From JBICHN01 sp043101845 (GTDB lineage Bacteria > Planctomycetota > Phycisphaerae > Phycisphaerales > UBA5793), in contig JBICHN010000007.1 in the NCBI GenBank assembly GCA_043101845.1, positions 135,163 to 199,162 of the forward strand: DNA of 64,000 nucleotides, given 5' to 3'. The position numbers and the translations under genes are program-made. The notes beneath the pieces are model-generated. The model was not told where the DNA came from. It ran no database searches and was given only the letters and a program-made list of their open reading frames with translations. Of the stretch, positions 52,494 to 61,074 are shown one piece after another; the stretch's first letter is position 1, and every line of letters begins with the position of its first letter.

Positions 52494-52987
52494 GATGAGA
52501 TCGCCTTCTCTGAGTCGAAGATGAACTGTCGCAACGCGCCGATGAGCCGCGGGTCCGCGGTCGCGGCGATGCGGTCCGACGCGTCGTGGCTCGTCATCGA
52601 GTCGAGCCGCTCGGGCAACTCGCGCTCGTCGAACGCGACCGAGACGCGGCCCTGCTCGAGAAATCGCTTCGCCGTCGCGACCTGGTGGTCGTTCCGCGTC
52701 TCGCGCAGGTCGCCGCGTCGGGGCATGACGAGAATCGGCTTGCCGAGTTCGAGCGCCGTGATGATCGAACCCATCCCCGCGTGCGCGACGAGCAACTCCG
52801 CCTCAGCGACACGCCGTCGAAACTCCGGCGGATCGAGGAACGACGACCACTCCAGACTGCGCGGCCGGTATTCCGTCGGACCGATCTGGGCGAACACCGG
52901 CCGCTGCCGATGTGACGCGGCCCAGTCGTCCATCGCCCGCACGAGCCGGTCGAACGGCATCTGCGCGCCCACGGTGACGAAGATCAC
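52490..52987 (-). CDS. Alg13/PssE-like glycosyltransferase catalytic subunit
   Basis: 165 aa, the C-terminal half of a GT28-like enzyme: MIFVTVGAQMPFDRLVRAMD, AHAGMGSIITALELGKPILV, MPRRGDLRETRNDHQVATAK. This is the nucleotide-sugar binding half. It needs the Alg14/PssD-like partner encoded immediately upstream; eukaryotic Alg13-Alg14 and rhizobial PssE-PssD work as such pairs, the latter adding glucuronic acid. Four-base overlaps on both sides support equal expression. Confidence 0.9.
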   Translation of the reverse strand: MIFVTVGAQMPFDRLVRAMDDWAASHRQRPVFAQIGPTEYRPRSLEWSSFLDPPEFRRRVAEAELLVAHAGMGSIITALELGKPILVMPRRGDLRETRNDHQVATAKRFLEQGRVSVAFDERELPERLDSMTSHDASDRIAATADPRLIGALRQFIFDSEKAISS

Positions 52988-53475
52988 AACACCGCTCCTT
53001 CACACCGCGGGCCGTCCGGCTTCGCGAGGTGCGGCCACTGCGTGAGCCAGAGGTCCGCGTGACGGCCGACGAGCTCGCCCGTCATCGATAACCGTTCGAC
53101 ATTCGCGACGCTGTCGAGCCAGATCGTCCGCGCGCCGAAGAGGCGCGCGAAGCGGATCGCGAAGTACCCCGGCGCCGCGCCGGTCGACACGACGACATGG
53201 GGTCGTGTGCGGAGGACGATCCACAGGAGCCGGGCCGCCATCTTCGCGAGTCCAAGCTTGTCCCATCGCGTCGCGTCGTCGATCACGGCGAACCGGGCGC
53301 CGCGCTCGGCGAGATCGGTCGCGACATCGCTCCGATACGCCTCGTTCACGGTGACATAGGTCACCGCGGCGTCCGCAAACGCCGGCCGCAACCGCAACAA
53401 CTGCACCCAGTGCCCGCCACCGGAGGCGACGGCGAGGATGCGGGTTGGTTTCACGCGCTGTCGATCAGTTCTCAT
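52984..53475 (-). CDS. Alg14/PssD-like glycosyltransferase membrane subunit
   Basis: 163 aa from 53475 (ATGA overlap with the sulfotransferase stop). ILAVASGGGHWVQLLRLRPAF is the Alg14/PssD glycine-rich motif; VVVSTGAAPGYFAIRFARLF and WLDSVANVERLSMTGEL are family landmarks. It recruits the catalytic partner to the membrane and binds the acceptor lipid. Together with the next gene it makes one split glycosyltransferase. Confidence 0.9.
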   Translation of the reverse strand: MRTDRQRVKPTRILAVASGGGHWVQLLRLRPAFADAAVTYVTVNEAYRSDVATDLAERGARFAVIDDATRWDKLGLAKMAARLLWIVLRTRPHVVVSTGAAPGYFAIRFARLFGARTIWLDSVANVERLSMTGELVGRHADLWLTQWPHLAKPDGPRCEGAVL

Positions 53476-54524
53476 GAAGGAAACGCCGACACAATTCGTC
53501 GCCGGATGTAGTCCGGCAGGTTGTTGATTCGCTCTCGGTTCGCTCGAGCGGCCCGAATCGTGGCGAGAGGAGTTGAGGCGTAGTTCCGAATGACCGCTGC
53601 ACGACACCCGCGCGGTCGCACGAGTTCGTAGCCCGCGCGCACCAGAGTGCGACGACAGACCGATTCAACGGTGGCGATCTCGCCCGCGGTCAGCTTCGAC
53701 CGCCACCGGTCAACGGCCTCGGAGCGAATTCCCGCGGCGCCGTCAAAGGTTGTGTATGAGCTGTTGTGCATCGGAACCTGCATCATCGAGGTCTCAAAGC
53801 TCACTCCGATCCAATCAGTGATCTGACGGACGACATCGTCCTTGCCGCAGGCGACATCTTCGTAACGAACGGTCATCGCCCGGTCGGCGCCGAATCGGAG
53901 CGGCGCGTTGAGCGACGCTTCGGCCGCGCCCTTCCAGAGGAGACTGTTAATCACGATGTGGTATGAGCGGCGGGCGCGCTCATGGTCTTGCGCAAGGGTC
54001 TGTCGATGTCCCGGATCGGTGTCGAAGTCGAACCCGCCCTGGTTCTTCCAATCTCGATACGACGCGATCACCGCCCGGGCGTCGCGCACCATGCAGATGA
54101 CCTTCGCGACTGGAAAGCTCTGGAGAATGTCGTGAATGCGGAAGACATGCCGGGGGGTCTTCTCACCCCAGACGGTCGCGTTCTGCAGTTCGGCTTCCGC
54201 CTGGCAGTATGCTTCGAAGTACCGATCATGAGAATCGCGAATCCTCGCTGCGATTCGCACGAGTGTCTCTCGACGAATGCGCCCCTGTTCGGGATCGCCG
54301 CGATGTCCGTAGGGTCGGTGACTGAGCGCAAGAAAGTAATCCTGAACGACTCTCTCGCCCGCGTCCGTCGTAGGATCGACGACACCCGACTCAATTCGTG
54401 GTCGCAGATCGTCGAAGAAGTGCGTCTCGCCCGCGAGGAACACCGACGAGTGTCCGTTCAGGATCGACCGCATCAGCGCCGTCCCGGATCGCGACGCGCC
54501 GACGATGAAGACGGGGCCGGTCAC
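53472..54524 (-). CDS. sulfotransferase (PAPS-dependent)
   Basis: 350 aa from a GTG at 54524, chosen because it forms a GTGA overlap with the GT2 stop as elsewhere in this operon; an ATG at 54578 would add 18 residues. The 5'-phosphosulfate loop is VGASRSGTALMRSIL; the 3'-phosphate motif is VRDARAVIASYRDW; GEKTPRHVF is the conserved segment after the catalytic region. It likely puts sulfate on the polysaccharide from PAPS in the cytosol (inference from context). Sulfated exopolymers are typical of marine organisms. No PAPS synthesis genes are in the window. Confidence 0.9.
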   Translation of the reverse strand: MTGPVFIVGASRSGTALMRSILNGHSSVFLAGETHFFDDLRPRIESGVVDPTTDAGERVVQDYFLALSHRPYGHRGDPEQGRIRRETLVRIAARIRDSHDRYFEAYCQAEAELQNATVWGEKTPRHVFRIHDILQSFPVAKVICMVRDARAVIASYRDWKNQGGFDFDTDPGHRQTLAQDHERARRSYHIVINSLLWKGAAEASLNAPLRFGADRAMTVRYEDVACGKDDVVRQITDWIGVSFETSMMQVPMHNSSYTTFDGAAGIRSEAVDRWRSKLTAGEIATVESVCRRTLVRAGYELVRPRGCRAAVIRNYASTPLATIRAARANRERINNLPDYIRRRIVSAFPS

Positions 54525-55495
54525 AGGCCGACTCCGATGGGATTCCCAGTCGGCGAACCTGACCACCCTCGAGCCCATCGCCGACGCTCACGCCAGAGCT
54601 CGCGAAAGGTCTGTACATTCTCCGCCGCGCCGTCGCGCCGAAGCAGGGCGAGCACGGTCCAGAGAACGCGGCGCCGGAGAATGTTCGCTTTCAGGAGGAT
54701 GAGTCCGATTGATCGCGATCGACCCACGAAGTGACGCTGCACGAGTTCGGCCTTCGCGGTGTAGAGACGCATGACCTTGTCCTGTCGGACGCGTTCCGAG
54801 GCTCCGCCATAATGGACGATCGTCGCGTCCGGCGTCACGACCGGCTGGGCGCCGCGCCGTCGCGCGCGGAGACAGAGATCCGCCTCTTCGCCATACATGA
54901 AGAACGCCTCGTCGAAGCCGCCGAGCGCTTCCCAAAGCGAGCGGCGGATGAGGAAGAAGCACCCGCTCACAATGTCGACCTCGCGCTCCGAGTCGCGGCG
55001 CCATCCGCCATACGCCTCGGGGTTGAGCCACTCGAAGTTCGGCCCGAGCTTCGTCAATCCCGCGGCCTGGCAGACGAGACTCCAGGTCGTCATGCGCCTC
55101 CAGCACGACGCCGGGTTGAGCGAGCCGTCAGCGAAGATGGTGCGGCCGCCCCAGATCCCCGCGTCGGGCCGCGCTTCGGCGAACGTGAGCAGACGGCGGA
55201 TCGCGTCGTCGAGGACGACCGTGTCGGGGTTGAGGAGGAGCAGGAACTCGCCGCGCGCCTCCGACGCGGCGCGGTTGTTCCCCCCGGCGAAGCCGAGGTT
55301 CGTTTCCGAACGGATGAGCCGCGCGTCAGGACACTCCGCGGCGATCGCATCGGCCGACCCGTCGCTCGACGCATTGTCGAGGACGATGACCTCGGTCGAT
55401 TCGAGATCGATCGAGTCGAACACCGACCGCAGGCACGCAAGCGTCATGTCGCGTGTGTTGTAGCTCACGACGAGGATGGAGAGCGAGGTCGTCAT
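54521..55495 (-). CDS. glycosyltransferase family 2 (rhamnosyltransferase-like)
   Basis: 324 aa from 55495, ATGA-coupled to the polymerase gene. GT-A fold: SILVVSYNTRDMTLACLRS, EVIVLDNASSDGSADAI, ETNLGFAGGNNRAA, LLLLNPDTVV with the DxD-like region, and VSGCFFLIRRSLWEALGGFD, FFMYGEEADLCLR. This profile matches the WbbL-type rhamnosyltransferase group, consistent with the dTDP-rhamnose operon 18 kb away (inference). The only ACGT tetranucleotide I found in the window lies in this gene (55183-55186). Confidence 0.92.
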   Translation of the reverse strand: MTTSLSILVVSYNTRDMTLACLRSVFDSIDLESTEVIVLDNASSDGSADAIAAECPDARLIRSETNLGFAGGNNRAASEARGEFLLLLNPDTVVLDDAIRRLLTFAEARPDAGIWGGRTIFADGSLNPASCWRRMTTWSLVCQAAGLTKLGPNFEWLNPEAYGGWRRDSEREVDIVSGCFFLIRRSLWEALGGFDEAFFMYGEEADLCLRARRRGAQPVVTPDATIVHYGGASERVRQDKVMRLYTAKAELVQRHFVGRSRSIGLILLKANILRRRVLWTVLALLRRDGAAENVQTFRELWRERRRWARGWSGSPTGNPIGVGL

Positions 55496-56892
55496 GACAG
55501 CGCCGGCCGTCCGGTCATGGGAACTGATTGCCGGCGAGCGATGGCTCCAGTCGGAATGATTCGTCGCTGCCGTTCCGTGATGGCGCCGACGCACGCGGCG
55601 AGCGCGAGTGACAGGTACCACAACATGGTGATCTGACCGAAGTACGACACGGCGATAAACGCCATGCAATGGGTAAACAACGACACACCGACGGCCCAAG
55701 TCAAAGCCCGGCGAATCCGATCGCCCTCCACGCGACGCCAGGCGCGGCCGACCTCGCCGAACGCGAGCACGATCGTCACGACGAACAGAGAGAGCGTGAT
55801 CAGGCCGCCGCGCACGCCCTCGAGCACATACTGATTCGTGACATCAGCAAGCCCATACCCCCAATGGGCCGTCGAGTAGGTTCCCATCACTGCCCATTCG
55901 CCGACACGATTGATCGCCTGGTCAATGAGGTGGTATCGGTGCCAACCGGTCGATCCCCCGACGAGATCGATCCGTGCGATGAGGTGCCAGACGGGCTTAT
56001 TCATCACGATGTGGAGAAGTACAAGCACACCGACAACGGAGAGCCGTATCGCGCCGAGATGATGACGGTACTTGAACATGAACGCGCCAAACGCACAGAG
56101 GACGAGCGCGATCATGGGAGTACTCGAAGTGGACAGAATGACGATGGCGACCGACGCGACGATCCCGACGATCGCCAGCGATCGGGAGCGTTGATCACGG
56201 TAGAGGGCCCCGATGAGTCCAATGGATACCGCCCAGAAGGTCCCGGCGAGGATGGGGTGCGCGAACGCGCCCTGGCAACGCATTCGACCCTGCCGGATCG
56301 CGGTCTGTTCGGGCACGCCACCGAAGATGGCGAACATGTTTCGTCCGGTCATTTTTTCGACTACGAAAACGAACGCGACGAACACGGCGATGATCGCGAG
56401 TCCCTTGGCGACGCGAGTCAGGTCCTCGAAGTCACGCACGACGAATCGGAAGAAGAAGTACATGCCGATGGCGTCATACGACCACCCGAGCTTGTAGATC
56501 AGCGCGCCCGTCGATCCTCGGAGCATGGTGTAGGTGATCGTTCCGGCGATCGCCCAGAGCACGATGGCGAAGTCGATCGGCCGCCAGCGGAAGTCGCGGT
56601 ACTCGCCGAGCGCGAGCACGCGCACCCACCCGAAGATGACCATGATGCGGAGCAGATTGAAGTCGAGCCCGGCGACGACGAGGCGCTGCGCCGGCGCCAC
56701 GAAACACGCCATGATGAGCATGGGCAACACTGCCCACCGTCGCGGCAGGATGAGTATCGCCCCGCCGAGCACGAGCACCGCGAGCAGCCCGAGCGGGTGC
56801 AGCGTCGTCGAATTGTGCCAGGTATCGGTCAAGGTGGGGTCAGGAACAACTGGCCACGGCTCGTCCAGAATGGTGTACCGCGGTCCTTTCAA
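55492..56892 (-). CDS. O-antigen/exopolysaccharide polymerase or ligase-like membrane protein
   Basis: 466 aa with about ten transmembrane helices, a long loop (about 195-215, RQGRMRCQGAFAHPILAGTF) and another before the last helices (TGWHRYHLIDQAINRVGEW). The FAHPILAGTF segment and this topology match the O-antigen ligase/polymerase (Wzy/WaaL-like) superfamily. It probably joins repeat units at the periplasmic side. The TTG at 56892 is a poor start with no SD and overlaps the GT4 gene by 53 bases; a TTG at 56832 is an alternative. Confidence 0.82.
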   Translation of the reverse strand: MKGPRYTILDEPWPVVPDPTLTDTWHNSTTLHPLGLLAVLVLGGAILILPRRWAVLPMLIMACFVAPAQRLVVAGLDFNLLRIMVIFGWVRVLALGEYRDFRWRPIDFAIVLWAIAGTITYTMLRGSTGALIYKLGWSYDAIGMYFFFRFVVRDFEDLTRVAKGLAIIAVFVAFVFVVEKMTGRNMFAIFGGVPEQTAIRQGRMRCQGAFAHPILAGTFWAVSIGLIGALYRDQRSRSLAIVGIVASVAIVILSTSSTPMIALVLCAFGAFMFKYRHHLGAIRLSVVGVLVLLHIVMNKPVWHLIARIDLVGGSTGWHRYHLIDQAINRVGEWAVMGTYSTAHWGYGLADVTNQYVLEGVRGGLITLSLFVVTIVLAFGEVGRAWRRVEGDRIRRALTWAVGVSLFTHCMAFIAVSYFGQITMLWYLSLALAACVGAITERQRRIIPTGAIARRQSVPMTGRPALS

Positions 56893-58183
56893 GGAATGCG
56901 GCGAGACGACCCGTCAGTGATGACCGTTCGAACTCACCAAGCCAGTCACCGCATCGAAGTGAGCTGGTCTCGGCGGTGTCGCGGGAGTCATAGGCGAGCG
57001 CGATGGCGTCGCGAATGCTCGCGGAATCGGTCGGATTCGCAAAGAATCCGCGACCCGACCGGGCGACGAGGTCATACGCGTCGCCGGGTGGAAGACACGC
57101 GAGAATCGGTCTTCCGCTTGCGAGGTATTCGTAGGTCTTGCCGGGAACGATCAGACTCCGTCGTCGAGGGTCGGCGTACCCGTGAAGCGGGAGAAAGAGA
57201 AGGTTGGCGCGCATCAGTTCACGGACGGAATCATCGTGTGGACGGTAACCCAGGAGTTCGACTTGATTGGACACGCCGGACTCATCGACCGATCGTTGCG
57301 TCGCTGCATCCGTCACGCCGATACAACGGACCGAGGCGTTGGCGCCCGCAGGATGGCCCGTGTCACGCAGCTGTCGTATCGCCTCGAGGAGGAATCGCAG
57401 GGTTCGTCCCTCCGGGAGGATCGGTTCAGCGCGATATCGCATCCTCCGCTTCGCCGCCGCGACGACGCCGGAGGGGGGATAGAGCTCAGTGGAGTGCAAT
57501 GAGCCCGTGTGCACGATGACGAATCGGTCGCACGGCGTTTCGGGGCGTCTCGAGGGACCTGCGAAGTCTTCGGGGTCGAATCCATTCGGGATGACCTCCC
57601 AGCGCTCCGGCGCAAGCTGAGGCGTCTCGGTCTGGAGTCGACGCATGGCGGTGGGAGTGTTCGCGATGACGCCATCAACGGCAGTCAACACCTCCCGCAT
57701 GAACGAGCGATGCCGCCTCCATTCAAGCTGGCTCCGATAGGTCGGCCAGCCGTCGATCGCCCATGGATCGCGTAGATCGACGATGACTGGTATCTGAATA
57801 CTCTTCTTGATTGAGAGGGCAAGGTGACCCAGCGAGAACGGCGACATCGTGATCAGAACCGCATCGAACCGCTCGCGCTCAAGAAGGCGGCGTGCGACGG
57901 TCCACGCGCCGGCGGCCCATCTCTGGAGCCCATCGATTCGCGGGCGCCAGTCGGCTTCGCTTGCGGCGACGCTCGCGCGATGAACCGAGGCGTTCCCGAC
58001 TTCGGGGACGAGGGACCGATCGAAAGGCGCCCATGGTCCTGAGCCTGCGCTCCGGTGCGGGGCCACGACCTGCACTTCCCAATCGTGAGCCGGCAGGTGC
58101 TTGACGAACTTCGCGGGGCGCTGCGCGCCTGCGCCGCCAATGGGAGGGAAGTAGTATGCCACCAGAAGAAGTCGCCGCGTCAC
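56840..58183 (-). CDS. glycosyltransferase family 4
   Basis: 447 aa from a GTG at 58183, forming a GTGA overlap with the acyltransferase stop; longer frames upstream are antisense-like and lack an SD. GT-B fold: LLLVAYYFPPIGGAGAQRPA at the start is the classic opening, DLRDPWAIDGWP, VIPNGFDPEDF, VHTGSLHS, QVELLGYRPHDD and PGKTYEYLASGRPILAC. Cytosolic retaining glycosyltransferase adding one sugar; donor unknown. Base composition is close to that of the rest of the window, unlike the next genes upstream. Confidence 0.9.
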   Translation of the reverse strand: MTRRLLLVAYYFPPIGGAGAQRPAKFVKHLPAHDWEVQVVAPHRSAGSGPWAPFDRSLVPEVGNASVHRASVAASEADWRPRIDGLQRWAAGAWTVARRLLERERFDAVLITMSPFSLGHLALSIKKSIQIPVIVDLRDPWAIDGWPTYRSQLEWRRHRSFMREVLTAVDGVIANTPTAMRRLQTETPQLAPERWEVIPNGFDPEDFAGPSRRPETPCDRFVIVHTGSLHSTELYPPSGVVAAAKRRMRYRAEPILPEGRTLRFLLEAIRQLRDTGHPAGANASVRCIGVTDAATQRSVDESGVSNQVELLGYRPHDDSVRELMRANLLFLPLHGYADPRRRSLIVPGKTYEYLASGRPILACLPPGDAYDLVARSGRGFFANPTDSASIRDAIALAYDSRDTAETSSLRCGDWLGEFERSSLTGRLAAFLERTAVHHSGRAVASCS

Positions 58184-58845
58184 GCGCGTATCCACTCCCG
58201 GGCGTCTGGATCCCACCGCTTGATGACGCGCGCCGGGGCGCCCGCTGCGATCGAGAAGGGCGGAATCGATTCGGTCACAATACTTCCTGCCCCCACAACT
58301 GACGAGCGGCCCACTCGACATCCTTTGAGAACCATTGCACGCTCTCCGAGCCAAACTCGATCTTCGATAACGGTCGGAGCTGCACATACTTTGGAATTCG
58401 ACACCGGCGGCAATTCCGGATTAGTGAGATCGTGGTCGTGATCCGTCACATAGATACCGCTTGCAAAGAGACACTCGTTGCCAATTCGAACTTCATTGAC
58501 GGCTCCGATATGCGCTCCCGGCTGGATAACTGTCCCGTTTCCGATGGTGATCGCAACCTCACCCGGACGACCGAATGCCTCGATCCTCGCACCCCTCCAG
58601 ATGATGACGCCGGCGCCTATTTGAATGTGCTGTGCTCCGACGAGAATAGCGGGTCGTTCGATTATTGAAGCCGAACCAAATGATCGGAATGCGCCGCAAT
58701 ACCATTTCGTCGAGATCATTCGACTAAATCGTCGAACCCATTGCCTTTGCCTCGGTCTTTCATGTAGATCTTCAATCGAAACTGGTTCTGTGAACCTGGA
58801 CGATTGAAGGCAAGGGGTCGAATCTCTTGGTGTGAGAGCTGTCAT
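58180..58845 (-). CDS. sugar O-acyltransferase, left-handed beta-helix
   Basis: 221 aa. Hexapeptide repeats dominate: VGAQHIQIGAGVIIWRGARI, ITIGNGTVIQPGAHIGAV, VIEDRVWLGERAMVLKGCRV, VVGAGSIVT. YVTDHDHDL carries the catalytic-type His of the maltose/galactoside acetyltransferase (WbbJ-like) group. It likely O-acetylates a sugar of the repeat unit with acetyl-CoA. Coupled at both ends (ATGA and GTGA). Codon use is noticeably AT-richer than in downstream genes, as in the next two genes upstream. Confidence 0.88.
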   Translation of the reverse strand: MTALTPRDSTPCLQSSRFTEPVSIEDLHERPRQRQWVRRFSRMISTKWYCGAFRSFGSASIIERPAILVGAQHIQIGAGVIIWRGARIEAFGRPGEVAITIGNGTVIQPGAHIGAVNEVRIGNECLFASGIYVTDHDHDLTNPELPPVSNSKVCAAPTVIEDRVWLGERAMVLKGCRVGRSSVVGAGSIVTESIPPFSIAAGAPARVIKRWDPDAREWIRA

Positions 58846-59516
58846 TTGTCCGGTGCGTCTCTTGGAAGCGTCGACTTTGCAATTCTAAAGAAACGATGCC
58901 AGGGCAATTCTGGAACTCTCCAACTCTGACAGTGAACGGGCTGAAGCTTCTGGATTTCCCTCATGCAGTCGCGCAACCGAGACCCTGGATAACCGATTTC
59001 CCAATGGTGTCCCATTTCACGCAGTCTCTTTGCTTGATCGAGATCAGACATGCGCTTTCGCAGCGACATTTGGAGTGACTTGCGACCGATGAACGGGAGT
59101 CTGCAACTGACCTCGATTGGCCTCGAGATATCCGGAAGACTCAGAACGAGACCATGTCGGACCACTCGGAAGAGTTCCGAAATCGCGCGGTGGAACTCCC
59201 GGAACGGAAGGTGTTCCAAGACCTGACAGCATATCGCAATGTCAAATGCGCTATCGTCGAACGGTAGTTCTACCACAGATGCGACAACATCCGGATCAAG
59301 ATCTGGTTGAACATCTACTGTGGTTACGCTTACGCCGACGGACCGAAGGGTAGATGTGACTGCGCCAACTCCCGCACCAACCTCGAGCACGCTTGTCGGC
59401 TCGAACGAAAGCGTGGCATCGATCTGGTGGGCGAAGGCATACGCGCGACCGCCTCGAACATATGCGGCGCAATAATGACTTCGGCCCGGAACCATCTCCG
59501 AAAGCGACTGAATCAC
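58842..59516 (-). CDS. class I SAM-dependent methyltransferase
   Basis: 224 aa. Motif I is VLEVGAGVGAVTSTLRS, the acidic residue after beta-2 is in TTVDVQPDLDP, motif post-I region FDIAICCQVLEHLPFREFHR. The C-terminal part is less conserved (SLRKRMSDLDQAKRLREMGH). Probably methylates a sugar in the polysaccharide, or the chain end to stop growth (inference). ATGA overlaps on both sides. The gene is AT-richer than most of the window (one sampled row is 47% G+C). Confidence 0.85.
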   Translation of the reverse strand: MIQSLSEMVPGRSHYCAAYVRGGRAYAFAHQIDATLSFEPTSVLEVGAGVGAVTSTLRSVGVSVTTVDVQPDLDPDVVASVVELPFDDSAFDIAICCQVLEHLPFREFHRAISELFRVVRHGLVLSLPDISRPIEVSCRLPFIGRKSLQMSLRKRMSDLDQAKRLREMGHHWEIGYPGSRLRDCMREIQKLQPVHCQSWRVPELPWHRFFRIAKSTLPRDAPDK

Positions 59517-61063
59517 CGCGCGCTCTCACTCGGTCGGAGTTGAAGCGACATCAAGCCATCACGGAAGAGCGCGACGAACTGAGATCGGCTTAGAGGCATG
59601 GCCAGAATGCCGGAAAGATAGATTGACGAGAATAGGACAACGAGAACGCTCAGCCGCACACCTACAGGGAATCCGTCGATCGAGAATCCAATCCGAACCA
59701 ACGAAGTGGCTATGCCGGCAAGAACGCTCATCAAAACGATCGGGGCGATCGAATGGACGATGTCCCCCAGCGAGACAGGCGATCGATAGCAGGCGAGCGC
59801 AAGAAACACGAAGAGCGATAAGCACCATGTGGCACTGAACGCGGCAGCGACGCCGACGATGCCCCACTTGACTCCGATCAGAAACGCGCACACCGTCAGG
59901 GGAGCGGTAATCGCGGCCCATCCGAGTTGTACGCGCGCTCTCCCCAACGCGGTACAAAGCCAGCCTGGAGCAATGTTGAGTGTTCCCAAGAACGCTGCTG
60001 GAGCGAGCCATTTGAATACATCGGCGGCCTCGGCCCAGTCCGCGCCTAACACAATGAGTATCACCTCGTCGGCGGCGACAAACAAACAGGCGACGATCGG
60101 CATGCCAATCATCGCAAGTGCCGATACTGCTCGGAGATAGGCACGACGGAATCGGACAGGATCAGTCTGTAGTCGACTGAGCGACGAGAGCATCACATTG
60201 CTGACCGGTGCGTTCAATTGGCGAATCGGAAGCATTAAGAGTTGGTACGCCTTCGAGTAGAGGCCAAGCGATGCGCTCCCGAGGAGGATGCCGATGATTA
60301 CATTGTCCGCGTTCCGCGTGAAGTAGTTGAAGATGTTGAAGCCTGTAAGTGTACCGCCGAAGCCCAGCATCGAGCGGACATCACCGCCGAGTGTCGGAAG
60401 CCCCGGAATCCAGTGGCAATAGTGCCAAGACAGGAGGCACATGACCATCGAGGTGCCTGTGATCATTGCTACCAGAGACCAATATCTGGCGCCAAAAACA
60501 GCGAGAACGATGGCGAATGCGATTCCCGCCAAGAGAGACAAGACATCTATGGTCGCTAGCGCATCGTACCGCATTTGACGACGCAGCAGCGCTTGGTGTT
60601 GCACGCTCAATCCAGAGAGAACGAGTGACGATGCGAGCACAATAGTCATTAGGATCAGGCGCGGTTCCCCGTAGATCCACGCTATGAGCGGCGCAAGAGA
60701 AGCTATGAGACAAGCTGCGGCGATGCCCAGGCATACATTGATCCAGAACAGAGTCGTGATCTGATCAGCATCCACTTCTGCTCTTTGGATTGTCGCGGTG
60801 GAGAGGCCAGCATCCTTGAACATCATTGCAAAGCTGGTGATCACCGTGACCATGGCAATCAACCCGAAGTCTGCTGGAACGAGCAGCCGAGCAAGGACCA
60901 TGGTTGAGCCGATCTGAAGTACAAATCGAGCGGCTTGCGCGGAGAGCGTCATGGCGCCGCCACGCATCGAACGCAATTTGAGGTCTGCCTCGAGATGCGC
61001 GGTGTCGAACAGGGTCGCTCGCGACTGCTCGGGCTCGGTCATCGTGTCTGATCTGTGGAACAT
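59513..61063 (-). CDS. polysaccharide flippase (MOP superfamily, Wzx-like)
   Basis: 516 aa with about 14 hydrophobic helices. MTLSAQAARFVLQIGSTMVL, LARLLVPADFGLIAMVTVIT, FKDAGLSTATIQR and LYSKAYQLLMLPIRQL are typical of the WzxC-type lipopolysaccharide/exopolysaccharide flippases. It moves the lipid-linked repeat unit to the periplasmic face. Two starts are possible (61063, 61042), neither with a strong SD. Lower G+C than most of the window. Begins 11 bases after the stop of the beta-helix gene. Confidence 0.9.
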   Translation of the reverse strand: MFHRSDTMTEPEQSRATLFDTAHLEADLKLRSMRGGAMTLSAQAARFVLQIGSTMVLARLLVPADFGLIAMVTVITSFAMMFKDAGLSTATIQRAEVDADQITTLFWINVCLGIAAACLIASLAPLIAWIYGEPRLILMTIVLASSLVLSGLSVQHQALLRRQMRYDALATIDVLSLLAGIAFAIVLAVFGARYWSLVAMITGTSMVMCLLSWHYCHWIPGLPTLGGDVRSMLGFGGTLTGFNIFNYFTRNADNVIIGILLGSASLGLYSKAYQLLMLPIRQLNAPVSNVMLSSLSRLQTDPVRFRRAYLRAVSALAMIGMPIVACLFVAADEVILIVLGADWAEAADVFKWLAPAAFLGTLNIAPGWLCTALGRARVQLGWAAITAPLTVCAFLIGVKWGIVGVAAAFSATWCLSLFVFLALACYRSPVSLGDIVHSIAPIVLMSVLAGIATSLVRIGFSIDGFPVGVRLSVLVVLFSSIYLSGILAMPLSRSQFVALFRDGLMSLQLRPSESAR

Positions 61064-61074
61064 TCTCGAGGTAG

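Noticed and set aside
55669..57519. 616-codon plus-strand frame opposite the polymerase and GT4 genes
   Set aside because: Highly charged low-complexity product, antisense to two well-supported genes.
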